From an uncultured Oscillospiraceae bacterium (GTDB taxonomy: Bacteria > Bacillota > Clostridia > Oscillospirales > Oscillospiraceae), in NCBI GenBank assembly GCA_959022875.1, contig CAUFAM010000088.1, positions 1 through 5,758 of the forward strand: a DNA stretch of 5,758 nt, written 5' to 3'. Both the position numbers and the translations under genes were made by a program. Positions 1 through 4,776 of the stretch are shown in pieces; position 1 is the first letter of the stretch; each line of letters starts with the position of its first letter. The notes below the pieces were generated by a model, which saw nothing but the letters and a program-made list of their open reading frames with translations, had not been told where the DNA came from and ran no database searches.

Positions 1-139
1 CGCTGGACTGCAGGTTGATGGGGGGCAGGGCCACATAGAAGTAGAGGAAGCCCACCACAGCGGTGACGATCAGGTTGATCAGGATCTTCCCCAGCTTGCT
101 TGCAGGGCCTCGGCGCTTCTTGGCCGGTTGCTGTTCCAT
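1..139 (-). CDS. N-terminal fragment of an unidentified single-span or polytopic membrane protein
   Basis: Partial gene: 46 codons from an ATG at 139 to the window edge. The product begins MEQQPAKKRRGPASKLGKIL and continues as a hydrophobic segment (about residues 19-41, rich in I, L, V, F, Y) ending PPINLQSS. The first 18 residues are strongly basic (KKRR, K15, K18), so by the positive-inside rule the N-terminus should be cytoplasmic and the segment a membrane anchor. No signal peptidase site is evident in the visible part. The start is well supported by AAAGGAGA about 8 bases upstream and by a promoter of its own at 196-224. It is divergent from the Na/Pi symporter gene, with about 250 bases between start codons. 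I do not recognise the family, and too little is visible to assign a function. Confidence 0.75.
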   Translation of the reverse strand, partial: MEQQPAKKRRGPASKLGKILINLIVTAVVGFLYFYVALPPINLQSS

Positions 140-195
140 AAAAACATTCTCCTTTTGTTCCGCGGGCCCGGAGGCCAAACGAACGGGATAAGGGT

Positions 196-224
196 AGTAT
201 AGCCTAAAATCGGCTGAAAGGCAA
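196..224 (-). promoter_or_regulatory. Sigma-A-type promoter for the leftward membrane-protein gene
   Basis: Read on the minus strand, a -35 box TTGCCT (219-224) and a -10 box TATACT (196-201) are separated by exactly 17 bases. Transcription should start near 189, giving a leader of about 50 bases before the ATG at 139. It diverges from the promoter at 302-330. Confidence 0.65.
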
Positions 225-258
225 CGGCTGGCCGGAAATTGGAAGATTAAAAAAGAGT

Positions 259-278
259 AAAGATCCGGTCGAATCTTT
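259..278. repeat. Imperfect 20-bp palindrome between divergent promoters
   Basis: The arms AAAGAT (259-264) and ATCTTT (273-278) are perfect inverted copies. The centre CCGGTCGA adds an inner CG/CG pair around a GT core, with one C-A mismatch. The element lies between the two outward-facing promoters and directly abuts the TTGTAAA repeats. It could be an operator for a dimeric regulator. Because TT follows at 279-280 it could also be a weak hairpin, but the stem is too AT-rich and short to be a convincing terminator. Confidence 0.4.
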
Positions 279-319
279 TTGTAAAGTTCTTGTAAATACC
301 GTTGACGCGCCACTTTACA
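279..319 (+). promoter_or_regulatory. Candidate Pho box: four phased hexamers upstream of the Na/Pi symporter
   Basis: An exact direct repeat TTGTAAA occurs at 279-285 and 290-296 (11-base period). It is followed at 12-base steps by TTGACG (302-307, also the -35 box) and TTTACA (314-319). Hexamers with 5-6-base gaps resemble the PhoP-binding pattern described in Bacillus (TT(A/T/C)ACA repeats), and the 7+4 layout resembles enterobacterial PhoB boxes. Only the last hexamer fits the Bacillus consensus fully; the others match 3 or 4 of 6. Relative to the inferred start near 337 the array spans about -58 to -18, where PhoP core sites usually lie. TGTAAAGT (280-287) and ACTTTACA (312-319) also form an 8-base inverted repeat. 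Assignment to PhoP is inference. Confidence 0.4.
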
Positions 320-330
320 TTCGGTATACT
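302..330 (+). promoter_or_regulatory. Sigma-A-type promoter for the Na/Pi symporter gene
   Basis: The -35 box TTGACG (302-307) and -10 box TATACT (325-330) have a 17-base spacer. The expected start is near 337, leaving a leader of about 50 bases. The boxes overlap the phased repeats at 279-319, so a regulator bound there would contact or block RNA polymerase. Confidence 0.75.
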
Positions 331-375
331 ACTGCTGGCATTTGGTAAGAGATCAGAAAAAAGAATGTAAAAAAT

Positions 376-380
376 GAGGG
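376..380 (+). promoter_or_regulatory. Ribosome-binding site that favours the GTG start at 388
   Basis: GAGGG ends at 380, one base before an in-frame ATG at 382 but seven bases before an in-frame GTG at 388. One base is too close for normal initiation, while seven is ideal. This is why the GTG was taken as the start although the ATG gives a protein two residues longer. Confidence 0.55.
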
Positions 381-387
381 AATGAAC

Positions 388-2082
388 GTGAACCTAGACA
401 TAAGCATTCTCCTGGGGCTGCTGGGCGGCCTGGCCCTGTTCCTTTACGGCATGCAGATGATGAGCGCCGGCCTGGAGGCCGCGGCGGGCAACCGCATGAA
501 GGGCATTCTGGAGCGGCTGACCTCCAACCGCTTCCTGGGCATCCTGGTGGGCGCGGGCATTACCGCGGTCATCCAGTCCTCCTCCGCCACCACTGTCATG
601 GTGGTGGGCTTCGTCAACTCTGGCATGATGACGCTGAAACAGGCGGTGTGGATCATCATGGGCGCCAATATCGGCACCACCATCACCGGCCAGCTCATCG
701 CCCTGGACGTGGGCGCCGTGGCTCCCCTGTTCGCCTTTGTGGGCGTGGCCATGGTGGTCTTTTTGAAGAAGCCCCAGATTCACCACTACGGAAATATTCT
801 GGCCGGCCTGGGCGTGCTCTTTATCGGTATGGAGATGATGGGCTCGGCCATGGAGCCCCTGCGGGAATGGCCCGCCTTTGTCAATCTGGTGAGCACCTTC
901 TCCAACCCCGTTGTCGGCATTCTGGCGGGAGCGGCCTTCACAGCTCTGATCCAGTCCTCCTCCGCCTCGGTGGGTATCCTGCAGGCCCTGGCCAACAGCG
1001 GCGTCATCGGCCTGTCCAGTGCGGTATTCGTTCTGTTTGGTCAGAACATCGGTACCTGCATCACTGCCGTTCTGGCCTCTATCGGTACCAACCGCAACGC
1101 CAAGCGGGCCACCATTATCCACCTGATGTTTAACATCATCGGCACCATTATCTTTACCACTTTGTTCCTGCTGTTCCCCATTGCCAGGGTGATCGACGGC
1201 AGCCTTGTGCTCCAGGGTGGAGTGGGTAGCTTCCTGAGCGGTGTCCTGCCCGGTACACCTGCCGGCCAGATCGCTCTGGTTCACACCAGCTTCAACATCA
1301 TTACCACCATCCTGCTGCTGCCTCTGGGCAACTACTTGGCCAAGCTGGCCGTTAAGATCCTGCCCGAGCAGGTTCAGGAGCACGATGAGGGCACTATGCG
1401 CCTGGAGTACCTTGCCCCGGTCTCTGCCAGCGGCAAGGAGGGCGGCCTGGGTCTGTCCGCCATTGTGGTGGACCAGCTGCGCCATGAGCTCAACCGTATG
1501 CTGAACATGGCCCGGGATAACGTGGAGGCCGGCTTTGAGGCCGTCCTGGCCCGGGACCCCGAGCGGCTGGAGGCTGTGGAGCAGCGGGAGGAGTACATCG
1601 ACTTCCTGAACCGGGAGATCTCCCGCTATGTGTCCCACCTCATCTCCATTGAGACCAACGAGCAGGATTCCCGGGTGGTCAGCAGCTTCTTCACCATTTC
1701 CGGCAACATCGAGCGCATTGGTGACCACGCCGACAACCTGGCCGGCTACACCAGGATGCTGGTGGCCAAGAACATCAAGCTCTCTCCCATTGCCCAGAAG
1801 GAAGTGGAGCAGATGCGGGATGTCTGCCTGGAGGCGGTCACTACCCTGCTGGACCGCCAGGCCGGTGGGCCCGAGTGGCTGGTGGATGTGGCTCAGATTG
1901 AGCAGAAGATTGACGATATGACCGACGAGTTCCGCCGTGACCAGCTCATCCGCATGCGGGATGGGGTGTGCTCCGATGAGGCCTGTATCCTCTACTCCGA
2001 ACTGCTCACCGACTTTGAGCGAATTGGTGACCATGTGCTGAATATTGCACAGGAGCTGACCAAGTCCAGAACCAATTTGTAA
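388..2082 (+). CDS. Na+/phosphate cotransporter with C-terminal PhoU-like domain (NptA/YjbB type)
   Basis: Predicted sodium-coupled inorganic phosphate transporter in the cytoplasmic membrane, 564 aa from GTG 388 (566 aa if the ATG at 382 is used). The membrane half (about residues 5-325) holds the two family repeats. Each has a QSSSA signature (63-67, within AVIQSSSATT, and 189-193, within ALIQSSSASV) followed by a glycine-rich GANIGT/GQNIGT motif (92-97 and 218-223). These duplicated QSSS motifs form the substrate and ion site in SLC34-like transporters. After a linker, residues about 355-560 form a helical PhoU-like domain with two ERIGDH motifs (440-450 and 542-552), which bind metal in PhoU proteins. 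The architecture and length are normal for the bacterial Na/Pi-PhoU fusion family. Known homologues import or export phosphate; direction cannot be told from sequence. It is probably monocistronic, since it has its own promoter and a terminator right after the stop. The phased repeats upstream suggest phosphate-linked control (inference). Confidence 0.93.
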   Translation: MNLDISILLGLLGGLALFLYGMQMMSAGLEAAAGNRMKGILERLTSNRFLGILVGAGITAVIQSSSATTVMVVGFVNSGMMTLKQAVWIIMGANIGTTITGQLIALDVGAVAPLFAFVGVAMVVFLKKPQIHHYGNILAGLGVLFIGMEMMGSAMEPLREWPAFVNLVSTFSNPVVGILAGAAFTALIQSSSASVGILQALANSGVIGLSSAVFVLFGQNIGTCITAVLASIGTNRNAKRATIIHLMFNIIGTIIFTTLFLLFPIARVIDGSLVLQGGVGSFLSGVLPGTPAGQIALVHTSFNIITTILLLPLGNYLAKLAVKILPEQVQEHDEGTMRLEYLAPVSASGKEGGLGLSAIVVDQLRHELNRMLNMARDNVEAGFEAVLARDPERLEAVEQREEYIDFLNREISRYVSHLISIETNEQDSRVVSSFFTISGNIERIGDHADNLAGYTRMLVAKNIKLSPIAQKEVEQMRDVCLEAVTTLLDRQAGGPEWLVDVAQIEQKIDDMTDEFRRDQLIRMRDGVCSDEACILYSELLTDFERIGDHVLNIAQELTKSRTNL

Positions 2083-2089
2083 GACAAAC

Positions 2090-2124
2090 AGGCGCTGCCG
2101 GGGGACTCGGCGGCGCCTTTCTTA
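2090..2124 (+). terminator. Intrinsic terminator of the Na/Pi symporter gene
   Basis: An 11-bp stem pairs AGGCGCTGCCG (2090-2100) with CGGCGGCGCCT (2108-2118), with a single T-G wobble. The loop is 7 bases and TTTCTT follows. It begins 8 bases after the TAA stop, so read-through into the next gene should be limited. Confidence 0.85.
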
Positions 2125-2143
2125 TACTTTGCTAAGGTAATGC

Positions 2144-2172
2144 TTGACGAAATCCCCTTGGGGCGCTATCAT
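2144..2172 (+). promoter_or_regulatory. Sigma-A-type promoter for the alpha-hydroxy-acid dehydrogenase family gene
   Basis: The -35 box TTGACG (2144-2149) and -10 box TATCAT (2167-2172) are separated by 17 bases. The start should fall near 2179, giving a very short leader (about 20 bases) with AGGAGGG at 2188-2194. The spacer contains a small CCCC-TT-GGGG dyad (2153-2162). Confidence 0.65.
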
Positions 2173-2201
2173 TTTGAAGGTAGTAATAGGAGGGATAATC
2201 C

Positions 2202-3215
2202 ATGACATATCAGCAAGTACTGGAGGCCGCCCGCACTTGCAGCGGCCCTTACTGCAAGGCCTGCCCCGTATGCAACGGCCGGGCCTGCAAGAATACTGTG
2301 CCCGGCCCCGGCGCCAAGGGAAGCGGAACGGTGGCCATCCGTAACTATGAGGCCTGGCAGGACGTGTGCCTGAATATGGATACGATCTGCTCCAACGGGG
2401 CAGTGGATACCAGCTTCACGCTCTTTGGCCAGAGCTATGACCTGCCTGTCTTTGCAGGGCCGGTAGGGGCGGTGAAGCTTCACTACGGGGAGAAATTTAC
2501 CGACCAGGAGTATAACGATATTCTAGTCCCGGCCTGTGCCAAGGCCGGTATTGCCGCCTTCACCGGGGACGGCACCGACCCCGGTGTCTTTGCCGCCGCC
2601 TCCAAGGCCATCGGAGCAAACGGTGGAAAGGGCATCCCCACGGTGAAGCCCTGGGACCGGGACACCCTTTTTGCCAAGCTGGACGCGGCCAAGGCTTCCG
2701 GCGCCAAGGTGTTTGCTATGGATATTGACGCGGCGGGCCTGCCCTTCTTGAAGGGCCTCAATCCTCCGGCCGGTTCCAAGACCGTCAGCGAGCTGCGGGA
2801 GGTCATTGAGTATGCCAAGGTGCCCTTTATCATCAAGGGCATTATGACCGTGAAGGGGGCCAGGAAGGCTCTGGAGGCCGGTGCGGCGGGTATTGTAGTG
2901 TCTAACCACGGCGGCCGTGTGCAGGATGGCGTGCCCGCCACCGCCGAGGTTCTGCCCGCCATTGCCGAGGCGGTAAAGGGCCAGATGACCATTTTTGTGG
3001 ACGGCGGACTGCGCAGCGGCGTGGACATCTGCAAGGCTCTGGCCCTGGGTGCCGACGCCTGTATTCTGGCCCGGCCTTACGTCACTGCCGTCTATGGCGG
3101 TGGGGAAGAGGGCGTCCAGGTGCTCACCCAGAAGCTGAAGGGCGAGCTGGAGGACACCATGGCCATGTGTGGAGTCCACTCCCTGGCGGAGATTAGCCGG
3201 GATATGATCTTCTGA
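2202..3215 (+). CDS. FMN-dependent alpha-hydroxy-acid dehydrogenase family protein with Cys-rich N-terminus
   Basis: Flavoprotein of the LldD/glycolate oxidase TIM-barrel family, 337 aa and probably cytoplasmic. ATG 2202 is preceded by AGGAGGG with a 7-base gap. The C-terminal half carries the catalytic and FMN-binding set: K212 (PFIIKGIM), H236 and R239 in SNHGGR, the phosphate-binding VDGGLRSG (266-273) and a GADACILARP stretch (283-292). The spacing K-24-H-3-R equals that of glycolate oxidase (K230, H254, R257), and D174 in FAMDID sits where its Asp157 is expected. Two features depart from classical members. The segment equivalent to QLYVYKDR reads PTVKPWDR, so the substrate-contacting Tyr and the flavin-contacting Gln are absent. 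The N-terminus has five closely spaced cysteines (C13, C18, C21, C24, C29). The family oxidises 2-hydroxy acids to 2-oxo acids with FMN. Here the substrate and electron acceptor are unknown, and oxygen is an unlikely acceptor in an anaerobe. The gene is monocistronic, between its own promoter and terminator. Confidence 0.85.
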   Translation: MTYQQVLEAARTCSGPYCKACPVCNGRACKNTVPGPGAKGSGTVAIRNYEAWQDVCLNMDTICSNGAVDTSFTLFGQSYDLPVFAGPVGAVKLHYGEKFTDQEYNDILVPACAKAGIAAFTGDGTDPGVFAAASKAIGANGGKGIPTVKPWDRDTLFAKLDAAKASGAKVFAMDIDAAGLPFLKGLNPPAGSKTVSELREVIEYAKVPFIIKGIMTVKGARKALEAGAAGIVVSNHGGRVQDGVPATAEVLPAIAEAVKGQMTIFVDGGLRSGVDICKALALGADACILARPYVTAVYGGGEEGVQVLTQKLKGELEDTMAMCGVHSLAEISRDMIF

Positions 3216-3231
3216 TTGACAAACAGCAGAC

Positions 3232-3266
3232 AAAAGGCCCTGATTCCAGTGGAATCAGGGCCTTTT
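3232..3266 (+). terminator. Terminator of the alpha-hydroxy-acid dehydrogenase family gene, possibly bidirectional
   Basis: A perfect 16-bp stem pairs AAAAGGCCCTGATTCC (3232-3247) with 3251-3266, with a 3-base loop AGT. It ends in TTTT and starts 16 bases after the stop codon. The AAAA at its left foot gives a matching T-run on the other strand, so it may also stop leftward transcription that passes the adjacent hairpin. Confidence 0.85.
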
Positions 3267-3269
3267 CAT

Positions 3270-3304
3270 AAAAAAGCCCCGGCTGCTTGCGCAGTCGGGG
3301 CTTT
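3270..3304 (-). terminator. Intrinsic terminator of the rpsF-ssb-rpsR operon
   Basis: A 14-bp stem (3273-3286 with 3291-3304, one G-T wobble) has a TTGC loop on the plus strand. Read on the minus strand it follows the rpsR stop by about 10 bases and runs into six T's (complement of 3270-3275). It lies back to back with the terminator at 3232-3266. Confidence 0.88.
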
Positions 3305-3314
3305 GGTGCCTCTA

Positions 3315-3560
3315 TTAGTCGGTCACATAGGGCAGCAGAGCGATCTGACGGGCCCGCTTGATGGCCTCGGTCAGCTGGCGCTGATGCATGGCGCAGGTGC
3401 CGGTGGTGCGGCGGGGCAGGATCTTGGCCCGCTCGGAAATGAACCGGCGCAGCTTGGCGGCGTCCTTGTAATCGATGCACTCCACCTTGTCGGCGCAGAA
3501 GGCGCAGACCTTACGGCGCTTGCGGCCGCGGGGAGCTCTGTTATCACGTTCCATAGCCAT
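3315..3560 (-). CDS. rpsR: 30S ribosomal protein S18, cysteine-bearing (zinc-ribbon-like) form
   Basis: 81-aa ribosomal protein S18, which binds S6 on the platform of the small subunit. The core is typical of the family: IDYKDAAKLRRFISERAKILPRR-type sequence (residues 29-51), then TGTCAMHQRQL (53-63) and the end IKRARQIALLPYV. Residues C19 and C22 (CAFC), with C56 and H59, sit where the metal-binding form of S18 has its ligands; C28 is a further candidate. Many bacteria have lost these cysteines. The first of two nearby ATGs (3558-3560) was chosen because AGGAGG (complement of 3569-3574) lies 8 bases upstream of it, against 14 for the second. It is the last gene of the rpsF-ssb-rpsR operon, 38 bases after ssb, and is followed by a terminator. 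Confidence 0.97.
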   Translation of the reverse strand: MAMERDNRAPRGRKRRKVCAFCADKVECIDYKDAAKLRRFISERAKILPRRTTGTCAMHQRQLTEAIKRARQIALLPYVTD

Positions 3561-3598
3561 GGATTTAACCTCCTTCTTACGACCTTATATGGTCAAAG

Positions 3599-4081
3599 TC
3601 AAAACGGCAGCTCGCCGTCGTCATCAGAAAGCTCGGCAAACTGGTCGCCGTCCGCAGGGGGGGCGCCATAGCCGGAGGGGGCAGCGGGAACGGAGTAACC
3701 GCTGGGGGCATAGCCGCCCTGGTTAAAGCCGGTGGAGTAGCTGCCACCGTCGCCGTCTCGCTTGGAGTCGCCGAAGTAGATGTTGTCCGCAATAACCTCA
3801 GCCGTGCGGCGCTTGCCGCCGTCCTTGTCGGTCCAATCGCGGATCTGCAGCCGGCCCTCCACCACGGCCATGCGGCCCTTGGTGAAGTAGCGGCTGACAA
3901 ACTCGGCGGTCTGGCGCCAGGCCACCACGTCAATGAAATCGGTGGTGCGCTCGCCGGTGGACTTGTCCTTGAAATCCCGGTCAACAGCCAGGGAGAAGGA
4001 AGCCACGGGAGTGCCGGTCTGGGTACGCCGAAGCTCAGGGTCACGGGTCAGACGACCCATGAGGAAGATCTTGTTGAGCAT
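3599..4081 (-). CDS. ssb: Single-stranded DNA-binding protein
   Basis: 160-aa SSB, which coats single-stranded DNA in replication, recombination and repair and recruits partners through its tail. Residues 1-105 form the OB fold, starting MLNKIFLMGRLTRDPELRRT, with FIDVVAWRQTAEF (49-61) and GRLQIRDWTDKDG (76-88); W55 and W83 are at positions used for base stacking in the family. Residues about 106-150 form a Gly/Ser/Tyr/Pro-rich flexible linker. The protein ends in the conserved acidic tip DDDGELPF (153-160), the docking site for SSB-interacting proteins, so it is full length. AGGAGG (complement of 4092-4097) lies 10 bases before the ATG and overlaps the rpsF stop codon, which suggests tight translational linkage to rpsF. 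Its place between rpsF and rpsR is the standard arrangement in Bacillota and marks it as the housekeeping SSB rather than a phage or plasmid copy. Confidence 0.97.
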   Translation of the reverse strand: MLNKIFLMGRLTRDPELRRTQTGTPVASFSLAVDRDFKDKSTGERTTDFIDVVAWRQTAEFVSRYFTKGRMAVVEGRLQIRDWTDKDGGKRRTAEVIADNIYFGDSKRDGDGGSYSTGFNQGGYAPSGYSVPAAPSGYGAPPADGDQFAELSDDDGELPF

Positions 4082-4096
4082 CTGAAAAAGACCTCC

Positions 4097-4393
4097 TTAC
4101 TGGTCCTTGCAGACGATCATGGAGCGCATCACGCCGTCGGTGATCCGGAAAATACGGTCCAGCTCGGCGGGGATCGCGGCGGCGGCGGTGAAGGTCATCA
4201 GGACATAGTAGCCCTCCATCAGGTCGTCAATGGGATAGGCCAGACGGCGCTTGCCCCACTCATCAACCTCGGTGACAGTGCCGTTGGCCTCGACCACGGC
4301 CTTGAACTTCTCCACCAGGGCGGCGATCTGCTCCTCGCTCAGCTCGGGCTTCAGGATGTAGACAGCCTCGTAGTTGGAATTGATTTTTGCCAT
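4097..4393 (-). CDS. rpsF: 30S ribosomal protein S6
   Basis: 98-aa ribosomal protein S6, which pairs with S18 on the 30S platform. Family features are the N-terminal NYEAVYILKPELSEEQI (residues 7-23), the central DEWGKRRLAYPIDDLMEGYY (44-63) and the end IFRITDGVMRSMIV (81-94). The reading frame stays open upstream to an ATG at 4453, but the start was set at 4393 because AGGAGG (complement of 4403-4408) lies 9 bases before it, the protein then begins MAKINSNYEAVY as expected for S6, and the longer version would begin inside the structured leader with residues unlike the family. It is the first gene of the operon, ending 15 bases before ssb. Promoter and leader lie immediately upstream. Confidence 0.97.
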   Translation of the reverse strand: MAKINSNYEAVYILKPELSEEQIAALVEKFKAVVEANGTVTEVDEWGKRRLAYPIDDLMEGYYVLMTFTAAAAIPAELDRIFRITDGVMRSMIVCKDQ

Positions 4394-4474
4394 GTTTTTG
4401 CACCTCCTTATGGACATATGGCCCCCGGATTCTTGCCGGGAGCAAGGAAACACTGTCTCACCATAGAGACAGAC
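4394..4474 (-). promoter_or_regulatory. Structured rpsF mRNA leader, candidate S6:S18 autoregulatory element
   Basis: The leader of about 80 nt between the inferred transcription start and the S6 start codon holds two hairpins. The first pairs CTGTCTC with GAGACAG (4466-4472 and 4453-4459, 6-nt loop). The second is an 8-bp GC stem (4436-4443 with 4421-4428, one wobble) with a 7-nt loop. A shorter stem, CTTGC/GCAAG (4432-4436 with 4442-4446), shares bases with the second and cannot form at the same time. In many bacteria the S6:S18 complex binds a leader motif in rpsF mRNA and represses the operon. I could not confirm that motif's conserved internal loop by eye. Confidence 0.5.
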
Positions 4475-4480
4475 TTAATT

Positions 4481-4508
4481 ATTATACCCAAAATAAGCGG
4501 AATGTCAA
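4481..4508 (-). promoter_or_regulatory. Strong consensus promoter of the rpsF-ssb-rpsR operon
   Basis: Read on the minus strand, a perfect -35 box TTGACA (4503-4508) and a perfect -10 box TATAAT (4481-4486) have a 16-base spacer. Transcription should start near 4474. The match to consensus fits the high expression expected for ribosomal protein genes. Confidence 0.88.
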
Positions 4509-4776
4509 GAGAAAATCATAAGATTACAGTAATATTTTTGGGCAAAGGAAGAAAAAGGGAAAAATTTATAGATTCTTATCAGTTTGAAAGGAGATGTTAA
4601 TAAAGTCTGAACTGGAATATTACCCTCAGCTGTGACAAAATGAGCTTTGTGGAGAAAAAGGAGTAAATTTGGTACAGAGGGGAGCTGAGACGAACCTGTC
4701 ATTCGGTGAGACAGGTTCTGAGTAGAAAAGCGGATCTGTTTGTGTGTACAGAAAAGGAAAAAAGGGAGGAATTATA
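4509..4776 (+). promoter_or_regulatory. Intergenic region and leader upstream of the Na+/glutamate symporter gene
   Basis: About 270 bases, purine-rich and much richer in A/T than the genes, with no credible protein-coding gene. It should hold the promoter and leader of the downstream symporter, but I see no clear -35/-10 pair. Visible structure includes ACAAA/TTTGT (4635-4639 with 4646-4650), a long-range CTCAGCT/AGCTGAG pair (4625-4631 with 4683-4689) that would enclose it, and the 9-bp hairpin at 4692-4718. No T-run follows these, so they are not terminators. Confidence 0.45.
4692..4718 (+). repeat. Perfect 9-bp inverted repeat in the symporter gene leader
   Basis: GAACCTGTC (4692-4700) and GACAGGTTC (4710-4718) are exact inverted copies around a 9-base centre. 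The element ends about 60 bases before the symporter start codon. It could be an RNA hairpin in the leader or a DNA operator for a dimeric regulator. The absence of a following T-run argues against termination. Confidence 0.55.

Noticed and set aside
394..2034. Very long minus-strand open frame (546 codons) antisense to the Na/Pi symporter
   Set aside because: It is a by-product of strong G/C bias at third positions of the real gene. The translation is low-complexity (rich in H, G, Q, D) and has no family features, and the sense frame carries clear QSSS and PhoU motifs.
2523..3233. Minus-strand open frame antisense to the flavoprotein gene
   Set aside because: Same codon-bias shadow: composition is H/G/Q-rich with no motifs, and it would cross the plus-strand gene's stop codon.
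4097..4453. Longer S6 with 20 extra N-terminal residues starting at 4453
   Set aside because: It would start inside the structured leader without a ribosome-binding site, while the ATG at 4393 has AGGAGG at correct spacing and gives the usual S6 N-terminus.
4593..4634. 13-codon frame starting at ATG 4593
   Set aside because: The AGGAG motif overlaps or touches the ATG, leaving no workable spacing, and nothing else supports it.
4680..4698. TPP-riboswitch-like words (CTGAGA followed by ACCTG) in the gltS leader
   Set aside because: The words lie only a few bases apart, the rest of the TPP core is missing, and ACCTG is fully used in the 9-bp hairpin. The downstream gene is not a thiamine gene.
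4509..4776. T-box leader for gltS
   Set aside because: There is no T-box sequence (AGGGTGG...ACCGCG type) and no terminator/antiterminator pair.
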